64,000 nucleotides of DNA from Halichoerus grypus (lineage: Eukaryota > Chordata > Mammalia > Carnivora > Phocidae), in contig NC_135719.1 of the NCBI RefSeq assembly GCF_964656455.1, positions 3,823,163-3,887,162 on the forward strand, in the 5' to 3' direction. Positions 55,745-64,000 of this stretch are shown one piece after another (position 1 is the stretch's first letter; every line of letters begins with the position of its first letter). The notes below the pieces were generated by a model. That model was not told the origin of the DNA. It was given only the letters and a program-made list of their open reading frames with translations, and did not search any database. Position numbers and translations under genes: made by a program.

Positions 55745-56350
55745 ATTTAAAAACTTTGTATGAGATCTCTCCAGCATTGCTAATCGGAGAGTAAATTGGT
55801 ATGATCACTTTGGAAAACTGGCCCAATCTATATAGTTAATTTATATTGTACCTTGTAATTTAGAAGTCTGTTCTAGGCATATACCCGAGAGAAATGAGTG
55901 TTTATGTCCACCAAAAGACTTGTACAAGAATGCTCATACATGACAGCTTTATTCATAAGAGCAGAAGATTGAAAACAACCCAAATGTCCATCAACAGGAG
56001 AATGGCTAAACCAAATTGTAGCATATTCATGCAGTGGAGTACTGCTCAGCAGTAAAAAGGAACAAACTACTGATGCCCACAAAAATAGGGATGTATTTCA
56101 AAATTTGGGTTTGAGTGAAAAAAGCCAACACAAGAGTACATTCTGTATGATACCATGACCATCAAAAGCAGGCAAAATTGCTAAGTGGTGATCAGTTCTT
56201 GGTGGGGTGGAGGGGGGTGTTACAGACTGGGAGGAAGTCCTGAAAGTGTACGTTATCATGATCTGGATGTGTACGTGTAAAACCTTGTCAAACTGTACAT
56301 TCAAGATTTGCACACTGTACTGTGTATAAGTTTTACCTCAATTTAAAAAA
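55745..56350 (+). mobile_element. Old L1 3' end (sense, intronic)
   Basis: TTGCTAATCGGAGAGTAAATTGG, CAAGAATGCTCATACATGACAGC, CAACCCAAATGTCCATCAACAGG, CATGCAGTGGAGTACTGCTCAGCAG and a 3' UTR ending TAAGTTTTACCTCAATTTAAAAAATG. Confidence 0.85.
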
Positions 56351-56677
56351 TGCATACTTTGTATGAAGTGGGAGAAAAGAATCTAATACTTCAGACTTCA
56401 TGGATTGAATTTGACCATTCTTAGCTTTCTGTGAGAATTTTTTTTTTCTTTAAGGCTTCAGTGCTACCAATTTGCATCTTCCTGTTCCCTTTTGACCATC
56501 TTAGAAACTTCATTTACTACTTTACAGCTTTCTCGTTACATTTCTTTTTAGTTCTGGTTTCTGGCTGTCTTTTGTTTAACTATATTAGAGTCTTTCTGTT
56601 CGTTTCATACTAAATCATTGCTCATCATATTTTTTGATCTAGCTCTTAACTTCTTACCTGATAAGAATAAAGCAACT
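56351..56677. other. Intron 1 sequence, unassigned
   Basis: The + open frame at 56431-56613 is Phe/Leu-rich low complexity. No repeat named. Confidence 0.35.
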
Positions 56678-56876
56678 GGGGGCACCTGGGTGGCTCTCTT
56701 GGTTTGGGCGTCTGCCTTCGGCTCAGGTCATGATCTCAGGGTCCTGGGATAGGGCCCCATGTTGGGCTTCCTGCTTGGCAGTGAGCCTGCTTCTCCCTCT
56801 CCCTCTGCCCCTCCCCACTGCTCCTGCCTTCACTCTTGCTCTCTCAAATGAATAAAATCTTAAAAAAAAAAAAAAA
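56678..56876 (+). mobile_element. SINEC insertion (intronic)
   Basis: GGGGCACCTGGGTGGCTC head, GATCTCAGGGTCCTGGGATAGGGCCCC, AATGAATAAAATCTT tail with a pure A run. Flanking duplication unclear. Confidence 0.9.
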
Positions 56877-56924
56877 AGCATTTGACTACCATTCTAGGAC
56901 AGCTCGAAGAGCTAAACTCTTAGC

Positions 56925-56978
56925 TAAACTTTTACTGAGCACCTACTGTGTGTAAGGCACTGTGCTAGGTATAGTTTT
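56925..56978 (-). mobile_element. MIR fragment (antisense, intronic)
   Basis: TTTTACTGAGCACCTACTGTGTGTAAGGCACTGTGCTAGGTATAG is the complemented MIR 3' end. Confidence 0.75.
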
Positions 56979-58135
56979 TCAATTTTCTACCTACTTTAAA
57001 TATGCAGCAATTTAAAAATATTAAAATTACATAATTAAAGTGTTTCCATACCCTTTATTAATATAAACACTGATTGAGAATCCTTAGTTCTGATCGATAG
57101 TACTTTCAGTTTTTTTGCTTTTGACAGTAAATTACTAAACTGTGAACCTTTATTTCCGGAGACCAGGCTACATAATTTCAGGGAATCACTTGGGATGTAA
57201 ATTCTTTTTAATCTCAACATAAAGTAAGATGTTTATAATTCCCATTTCTTTGGCATGAGTCCAGAGAAGCCCATCATTGGTTCATTCCTCAGGTGGAGTG
57301 GCAGGGATTCATTCAGCCTTTCCCTGGGGACTATATTTCTGTTGCCAAGGGACTGGCACATTGTCGCATTTTCTTCTGCTTAACTCTGGGAGGAGATAGG
57401 CAACTTAAACCCTCAGTATCAATATGTACATTTTTCATTGCTCCCGTTTCAACCAGACGAATCTGTATTTCTGGCACATCCCCTTTGCTATGCCCTAATG
57501 ACTACTGTTTCCCCGGGATTTGGAAAATGTTAATTTTCTGAAGTCAGGTTTCTACTTTATGAGATTGTGTTTGATTCTTTTGGAAAATGACTAATGGTTT
57601 AAAATTATGTTTGACTTTATTGAAAATGCCTATTAGCATAAGAAAAAACAAAGTAGGCTAGTAAATATGGTAAACATAATAGGGGAAGAGCCCAAATACT
57701 CCTGTTTATTGGAGAGAGTTATCTTCTGTTGCAGAAGATTGTCCAGATGTTCAGTCAGAATCCAGTCTGCTTGATGCAGCGATTAGTCCACTGCAAAAAG
57801 GCTTCTTAATCCCTTAGAGCCTTGCTTACTGAGAGCATGGTCTGCAGACTGTTACCTGTGAAGGACCAGATAGGTGCAGAAATTGAAAGTAAGAATGTAG
57901 AAACCTTTTCTTTTAGCAATCTGATAGAATGACTTTATGTTTGTGAATTTAGTTTTTAAAATTAAGTTTATATTTTATATAACTTTAATTTTATTTTTCT
58001 AATATTTCATTTTTCATGTATTATAAAAAAGTCAGTCTGTAACAAATTAGAAATAAAAAAAAAGGTCTTTCACCACAGAGTACTGACTATAGAGGATCCT
58101 TGAAGGTCAGTAGTATTCCTTGCATCTAAAAGAAT
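56979..58135. other. Intron 1 sequence, unassigned
   Basis: No repeat body or exon recognised. The + frame at 57293-57541 (82 aa) has no known domain. Confidence 0.4.
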
Positions 58136-58151
58136 CTGCTCATACTGTAAA

Positions 58152-58468
58152 CTTTTTTTTAAGATTTTATTTTGGGGGTGCCTGGATGCCTCAGTTGTTT
58201 AAGCATCAGACTCTTGATTTCTGCTCAAGTCATGATTCAGGGTCATGAGGTCAATCCCTGCATGGGGCTCTGTGCTGGACGTGGAGCCTGCTTAATACTC
58301 TCTCTCTCGGTCCCTCTCCACCCAACAGTCTGGCTTGCTTGCTTGTGCTTGCTCTCCTAAAAAGAAAAAAAATTTCTTTAAGTAATCTCTACACCCAACA
58401 TGTGGCTCGAACTCACAACCCCAAGATCGAGAGTCACTCTCTCCACTGACCGAGTCAGCCAGGCACCC
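58152..58468 (-). mobile_element. Short antisense SINE split by a sense SINE
   Basis: Perfect 16-base duplication CTGCTCATACTGTAAA at 58136-58151 and 58469-58484 brackets the whole unit. Outer parts (TTTTTTTTAAGATTTTATTTT left; TAAGTAATCTCTACACCCAAC to CCAGGCACCC right) are one antisense short SINE. Confidence 0.93.
58173..58372 (+). mobile_element. SINEC insertion (older type) nested in an antisense SINE
   Basis: GGGGGTGCCTGGATGCCTCAG head, AGACTCTTGATTTCTGCTC older wording, A-rich tail AAAAAGAAAAAAAA. It sits in the T-rich stretch of the outer SINE. Confidence 0.88.
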
Positions 58469-58539
58469 CTGCTCATACTGTAAATATTTAAACTATCTTT
58501 AACTATTTAAAAGAGAGAATGGATTGACTTTTATGTTAT

Positions 58540-59290
58540 AAATTTTATATCTCATCTGTGTAAAAAGTTTTTATAAATAATATTCATTGTAGAAAGATCC
58601 CTCTACCTAGTCATAAGCATGAATATGCACCTACATGTGTAAGTACATAATTTTTGTAATATATACAGTTTTGCAGCCTTTTATCCCCACTTAAACAGTA
58701 TATCTTAGATGACTTTCAATGGCAATGAATATATTCCTGTAGCATTATTTGTAATAGCCATCTGGTAATTTATGGTATAGATCTATTTTTATTTTTTTAA
58801 GATTTTATTTATTTGACAGAGAGAGACACAGCAAGAGAGGGAACATAAGCAGGGGGGAGTGGGAGAGGGAGAAGCAGGCTTCCCGCTGAGCAGGGAGCCC
58901 GATGAGGAGGAGCTCGATCCCAGGAGACCTGAGCGGAAGGCAGACGCTTAACGACGAGCCCCCCAGGCGCCCCGGTATAGACCTGTTTGTTATAAATTAT
59001 AACCAGTGCCTGTTAGAGGGCATCTAGGTTATTTCCAGTTTTATACTGTAAAATAATACTCTGAGAAGCATGCTTTTAGCTAAATCATTAGTTAACTTGC
59101 TCAGGACAAGTCTCTGGGAATTATATTTCTCAGTCGAGTGGCGTGGCGTGTGCATGTTTTAAAACTTTGGATTTATATTGTTACATTGTCATCCAGAGAA
59201 GTTTTGACTGTCTTACCCAGTAGCAGAATAAGAGAATACCTGTTTTCTCACACATTCACTAAAAGTAGAGGATTCAAATTTTTTAAAATA
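58540..59290 (-). mobile_element. Old L1/HAL1 fragment (antisense, intronic), split by a SINE
   Basis: TTGTAATAGCCATCTGG, AATTATAACCAGTGCC, ACTCTGAGAAGCATG, GACAAGTCTCTGGGAATTATATTTCTCAGTC, GAATACCTGTTTTCTCACACATTCAC match the complement of old L1 3' ends. Weakly preserved. Confidence 0.6.
58790..58973 (-). mobile_element. SINEC insertion (antisense, intronic)
   Basis: Flanks GGTATAGATCTATTT at 58774 and GGTATAGACCTGTTT at 58974. The body has small deletions around CAGGAGACCTGAGCGG. Confidence 0.93.
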
Positions 59291-59439
59291 TTTGTCAGTT
59301 TAGTAAATACAAGTATTTAATTGAATTAATTTCTTTGTTTACAAGTTAGGCAGAGTATGTATATGTCTATCATATACGACATCAAATCATGTATCATATA
59401 TGTCTTGATTACAGGTTAGGACAAATACCTGATAATGCT
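59291..59439. other. Intron 1 sequence, unassigned
   Basis: AT-rich, nothing recognised. Confidence 0.3.
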
Positions 59440-59535
59440 ACTGTAAGGTATATATCCCCATAAGAAAACCAAGACTTAAGAAATTCACCTAAGATTACAC
59501 ACTGAGTAAGTGTGTTAATCCCAGATCATTAAGAA
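59440..59535 (-). mobile_element. MIR fragment (antisense, intronic)
   Basis: ATATATCCCCATAAGAAAACCAAGACTTAAGAAATTCACCTAAGATTACACACTGAGTAAGTG matches the complemented MIR core (CCCCATTTTACAGATGAGGAAAC, CCAAGGTCACACAGCTAGTAAGTG). Confidence 0.65.
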
Positions 59536-60492
59536 TGCCACAGGAACATAAGAAATGTGATAACAGAGTGGGTGAAGGGACTGAAGAAGCATTTGGTGGT
59601 GGTTAAGAAGACCATGTAGTAGTACTCAGAAGCTGCTGGGAGGCTGGCATTCTCAAGTCAGAGAACATTTATTGTGACATTTATTATATTATTTTTCTCT
59701 AGTCTGTATCTCTTTGAAAGCCCTTTGACACAAGGCAGTAAAAACTAAGATACTAGTTATGCATACAGAGAAAGCAGAGACCCATTAAAATCAATTCTGA
59801 GTGACAAGCATGGTGTTGACTTAGTGTAGGTTCTAAAGCCTTTATGTGTGAGAGAATACATACACTTTGAACACCAGGTGGGGCAGTTATGAGTTACTGG
59901 TTCAGTAGAGCCTAGAAGCTAAATCACAAGAACTACTACTAGCCACTGTTTTCTTAATCCCTATAACAGCATCTTCCTGTGTTCTTTCCCTGCCACTCAT
60001 ATATGTAATCGCTTCTCAGCTGTGTTAGTGAATGAATTTTTCTATTCTATTTCTTACCAAATAGTAATTTGCTGCAGTTAGGTAAAGTAGCTGTATGGTC
60101 ACAGGGAACCACGTAGAGGTAAAAAGAATGAAGTAATCTAATAATTGGTGAGTTAAACATTTAGAAGGATGTTCTCCAGATATCTGAGCAAGATTTCCTG
60201 TGATGTTGGGAAGAACAATGACACCAGGAGTTAAAAGACATGTACTTTATTCTACCACTGTCTTGGTTTGTCAGGTTTGGGCATCTTTTTTTATTATAGC
60301 CTTTTTGTAAAATAGGATGATAATTCTTATTTTCTTTCCCTTTTTTCCTTGGAATCAAATGTTGAAATGTACATGAAGTAAGTTTGCTAATTAAGGATCA
60401 TAGACCATATATATAGTTTGCCTAACTTGTAACCAAAGACATTAATTCAGTTAAATATTTGTGTTTATTAATACCACAGTGTCATATAGGTC
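59536..60492. other. Intron 1 sequence, unassigned
   Basis: About 950 bases with no recognised repeat or exon. Confidence 0.4.
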
Positions 60493-60592
60493 GTATACCA
60501 AAGTCCTGCAGCTAATATCATCCTCAGTGGGGAAAAACTGAGAGCTTTTCCCCTAAGGTCAGGAACACGACAGGGATGTCCTATCACCGCTG

Positions 60593-60904
60593 TTGTTCCA
60601 CATAGTACTGGAAGTCCTTGCCTCAGCAATCAGACAACAAAAAGAAATAAAAGGCATCCAAATCAGCAAAGAAGTCAAACTTCCACTCTTTGCAGACAGC
60701 ATGATACTCTATGTAGAAAACCTGAAAGACTCCACCAAAAAATTGCTAAAACTGATACATGAATTTAGCAAAGTCGCAGGATATAAAGTCAGCATACAGA
60801 AATTTGTTACATTTCTATACATCAATAATGAAGCAGCAGAAAGAGAAATCAAGGAATCGATCCCATTTACAGTTGCACAAAAACCAGAAGATACCTCGGA
60901 ATAA
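60593..60904 (+). pseudogene. L1 ORF2 reverse transcriptase remnant
   Basis: Open frame with [39 protein letters not shown] and [14 protein letters not shown]. The FADD catalytic box reads FADS (GAC AGC at 60695-60700). The frame is cut off by a frameshift after KPEDTSE, so the copy is dead. Confidence 0.88.
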
Positions 60905-61030
60905 ACCTAACCAAAGAGGTAAAAGATGTGTACACTGAAAACTGTAGAACACTAATGAAAGAAATTTAAGAGGACACAAAGAAATGGAAAAACATTCCAT
61001 GCTCCTGGATTAGAAGAAAATACTGTTTAA

Positions 61031-61982
61031 ATGTCTATACTGCCTATCCAAAGCAATCTACACATTCATTGCAATCCCAATCAAGTAACACCAGCATTTT
61101 TTCACAGAACTAGAACAAACAATCCTAAAATTTGTATGGAACCAGAAAAGACCCCAAATAGCCAAGGTAATGTTGAAAAAGAAGAGCAAAGTGGGAGGCA
61201 TCACAATTCCAGACTTCAAGCTATATTGCAAAGCTGTCATCATCAAGACAGTATGTACTGGCACAAAAACAGGCACATGGATCAGTGGAACGGAATAGAG
61301 AGCCTAGAAATGAACTGTCACCTCTATGGTCAACTAATCTTTGACAAAGCAGGAAAGAATATCCACTGGAAAAAAAGACAGTCTCTTCAACAGATGATCT
61401 TGGGAAAACTGGAGAGCAATATGCAGAAGAATGAAACTGGACCACTTTCTTACGCTAGACACTGAAATAAATTCAAAATGGATGGAAGACCTAAATGTAA
61501 GATAGGAAACCATCAAAATCCTAGAGGAGAAACAGGCAGCAATGTCTTTGACCCTGGCCACAGCAGCTTCTTACTAGGAACGTCTCCAGAGGCAAGGGAA
61601 ACAAAAGCAAAAATGAACTATTGGGACTTAATCAGGATAAAAAGCTTCTGCACAGCAAAGGAAACAATTGACAAAGCTAAAAGGCAACCGAAGGAATGGA
61701 AGAAGATACTTGCAAATGACATTGATTAATGGGCTAGTATCCAGAATCTATAAAGAACTCATCAAAATCAACACCCAAAAAATAAATAATCCAGTTAAGA
61801 AATGGGCAGAAGACATGAACAGACATTTCTCCAAAGAAGACATACAAATGGCTAACAGACCCATGAAAAAATGCTCAATATCACTCATCAGAGAAATACA
61901 AATCAAAACCACAATGAGATACCACCTCACACCTGTCAGAATGGCTAAAATTAACTATTCTGGAAACAACAGATGTGGGTGA
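61031..61982 (+). pseudogene. L1 ORF2 C-terminal remnants in several frames
   Basis: Consecutive fragments: 61031-61465 (out-of-frame reading of the HIHCNPNQ region), 61478-61729 ([26 protein letters not shown] and [15 protein letters not shown]), 61668-61982 ([24 protein letters not shown]). Frameshifts separate each. They read as ORF2 after the RT domain. Confidence 0.85.
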
Positions 61983-62314
61983 GGATGCGGAGAAAGGGGA
62001 ACCTTTTTGCACTGTTGGTGGGAATACAAACTGGTGCAGCCAGTCTGGAAAACAGTATAGAGGTTCCTTAAAAAGTTAAAAAATAGAGCTACCCTACAAC
62101 CCAGCAATTGCACTACTAGGTATTTATCCAAAGGATATAAAAATGCTGATTTGAAGGGGCACATGCACCCCAGTGTTTATAGCAACACTATCAACAGTAG
62201 CCAAGTTACGGAAAGAGCCCAAATGCCCATCAACTGATGAATGGATAAAGAAAGCGTGTGTACCTACATACACACACAGGAATATTACTCAGCCATCAAA
62301 AGAATGAAATCCTG

Positions 62315-62527
62315 GGGCCCCTGGGTGGCTCAGTTGGATGAGCATCTGACTTTGGCTTAGGTCATGATTTCAGAGTCCTGAATGATTTCAGAGTCCATGA
62401 TTTCTTGAGCCCCATGCCCCAAGTCAGGCTCCGCGCTCAGTGGAGAGTCGGCTTCTCCCTTTCCCTTTGCCCCTCCCCCTGCTTGTGTTCTCTCTCTCTC
62501 TCTCAAATAAACAAAATCTTTTTAAAA
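62315..62527 (+). mobile_element. SINEC insertion (older type) in L1
   Basis: Flanks AATGAAATCCTG at 62303-62314 and AATGAAATCTTG at 62528-62539. Contains a short local duplication (ATGATTTCAGAGTCC) at 62365-62401. Confidence 0.93.
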
Positions 62528-63334
62528 AATGAAATCTTGCCATTTGCAATGATGTGGATGGAACTAGAGTGTGTTATGTTAAGTGAGATAAGTCAGAGAA
62601 GGACAAATACCATATGATTTTACTCATATGTGGAATTTAAGAAACAAAACAGATGAACATAGGGAGGGAAGGAAAAATAAGATAAAAACAGGGAGGCAAA
62701 CCATAAAAGACTCTTAACTGTAGAGAACTAACAGTTGGAGGAGAGGTTGGGGGGGATGGGCATTGAGGAGGGCACTTGTGATGAGCACTGGATGTTATAT
62801 ATAAGTGATGAATCACTATATTTTACTCTTGAAACCAACACTTGAATTTAAATTTTAAAAAATTGTTTTTACTAAATTTCTATTTGCTTTCCCTTTTTTC
62901 CTAGTAATCATGTGTTAAGATGTGCCAGTTACCTACCAGAGTAACAGTTACCTACCAGAGCACCAAACTCCTTCTTATATGATGGTAGAAACCTGGTGAA
63001 GTCTTAGTAAATGCTTTTGTGGTTTGGCAGGTGTCTTTCAGTAGTTTCCTTGTGACTTTATAATAATACTGAGTTGGCTCTAGGCTCTGAGCATTGTGGG
63101 CACTTCTCATTGGTACTCCTCCCTCAGATTCCTGTGTGTAGTGGGCCATTTCTGGAGGTTCCCCGTAGCTTAAGTATTTGGGGGCAAACTAAACTGGACT
63201 ATGTCAGCATACAGAAAGGATCTGTGAAAAAACTACTCTTCCCACTTGATCATGAACACTCGAGCTCTGAGTGGACTCTAAATCTGATTATAGTTTGCAA
63301 GGCTACCCAGAAGTGGACGTTATCTGGTTGTCAG

Positions 63335-63348
63335 TGGGGGGGGGGGGG
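63335..63348 (+). repeat. Poly(G) run
   Basis: About 13-14 consecutive G in intron 1. Confidence 0.85.
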
Positions 63349-63970
63349 CTCCATGCTAACAAAGTTGCCTCCATGAGGACTGGAAAATTCTTGATAACAT
63401 AGCATTAACTTCTCAGTTTGTATTGCAAAATAAATTTAAGATGAGAGCTGTTAGAAGTGCTGGGTTTGTTAGGTTCAGAAGTGATTACCAATAGAAAAAT
63501 GAGTGTCACAGAAGATTCAAAAATTTTTATGTAGGAAGAAATGTCAAAAAATAAACTCATGCTTTAGATCTGTTTTTCCTTTTTCTTTGTCACCAAAGTA
63601 GAACTTTTGTGCTAATGGCGTCTTTAACTTTGGAGGAAATGTATATTCAGAGGGAGCGGTAGGACAGATCCTTGGTTCATTTTTTTTAGAGTTACATATG
63701 TTGACTAGATTGAAAATTAATTCCCTCTAGACCTCTGTTTGACTTTCAAAATGAGATCAACTACATTCAAATAAGGCATGACTGTTCTTATTTCCCCTCA
63801 CTGAACTGCTACGTGAGGATTAAGTCAATAATTTTGAAAATATTTAGATCTTGGAAATAAGTCATTGTTGCTGATTGATTCTGACGCAATCAGTCTGCTG
63901 GCTTTGAGACTTTTTTTTTTTACTATATTAAGAAATAAAGCCCATAGTAAGAAAAGAAGTAACTAATTTC

Positions 63971-63988
63971 ACACACACACACACACCA
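63971..63988 (+). repeat. (CA)n microsatellite
   Basis: ACACACACACACACACAC near the window end. Confidence 0.85.
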
Positions 63989-64000
63989 GTAATAAGTTTT

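Larger units (their letters stand above)
60493..62860 (+). mobile_element. 5'-truncated sense L1 in HDGFL3 intron 1
   Basis: Starts in the RT domain of ORF2 (TCCTGCAGCTAATATCATCC), runs through the C-terminal half with multiple frameshifts, and ends with a 3' UTR (AGACTCTTAACTGTAGAGAAC, GAGCACTGGATGTTATATATAAG, AAATTTTAAAAAATTG). It is split by the SINE at 62315-62527. Confidence 0.93.
51988..64000 (+). other. HDGFL3: HDGFL3 intron 1 (5' part, runs off the window)
   Basis: Sequence after the exon 1 donor. I looked for the exon 2 continuation (a frame encoding roughly IDELPEGAVKP with an AG acceptor) and did not find it, so the intron continues past the window end. It starts CpG-rich to about 52.65 kb, then becomes AT-rich with MIRs, old L1 ends, SINEs and a 2.4 kb sense L1. 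A long first intron is usual for this gene family. Confidence 0.85.
62861..64000. other. Intron 1 sequence, unassigned
   Basis: Holds a G run at 63335-63348 and a CA run at 63971-63988. I looked for HDGFL3 exon 2 and did not find it. Confidence 0.4.

Overview
The window is nuclear DNA of a carnivoran mammal. The evidence is about 43 tRNA-Lys-derived SINEs of the CAN/SINEC type (5' box GGCGCCTGGGTGGCTCAG, a CT-rich middle, AATAAAATCTTT tails) in both orientations. The copies lack the dog-specific and cat-specific diagnostic words I know, which points to a non-canid caniform (bear, pinniped or mustelid group). That narrower placement is inference.

Only one protein-coding gene can be supported. 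A CpG island at about 50.93-52.65 kb holds the promoter, 5' UTR and first coding exon of HDGFL3 (HDGF-like 3, a PWWP-domain chromatin protein) on the + strand. The ATG is at 51904, 28 codons follow, and a GTGAGT splice donor begins at 51988. Everything from 51988 to the end is HDGFL3 intron 1; I found no second exon. Everything before about 50.9 kb is intergenic and repeat-rich, with no coding exon that I can recognise.

Layout: 0-4.5 kb has a small minisatellite, an old L1 end, three hAT-type MER fragments and SINEs. 4.6-7.1 kb is an antisense L1 broken by later insertions. 7.4-11.2 kb is mostly unassigned sequence. 11.2-15.5 kb is a long antisense L1 with a decayed ORF2. 17.35-19.34 kb is an LTR split by an L1, with a SINE at the junction. 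20-28 kb is old repeats and SINEs. 30.4-33.3 kb has several L1 3' ends. 33.3-34.1 kb is LTR-like. 37.9-46.1 kb is one long, old antisense L1 carrying at least nine later insertions and an internal duplication. 46.1-50.3 kb has an old repeat, a U6 snRNA pseudogene, an L2 and an MLT1-type LTR. 50.5 kb has a pure G tract just upstream of the HDGFL3 island. 52.6-64 kb is intron with several MIRs, old L1 pieces, SINEs and a 2.4 kb sense L1.

Most other open frames are L1 ORF2 remnants, SINE read-through or G+C-driven frames in the CpG island. I see no CRISPR array, operon, tRNA gene or other undescribed system. The most interesting signals are a 53-base SINE patch that appears to have been copied from a neighbouring SINE about 2.5 kb away into an opposite-strand SINE, a shared catalytic-residue change in two L1 reverse transcriptases, and the layout of the HDGFL3 5' leader.
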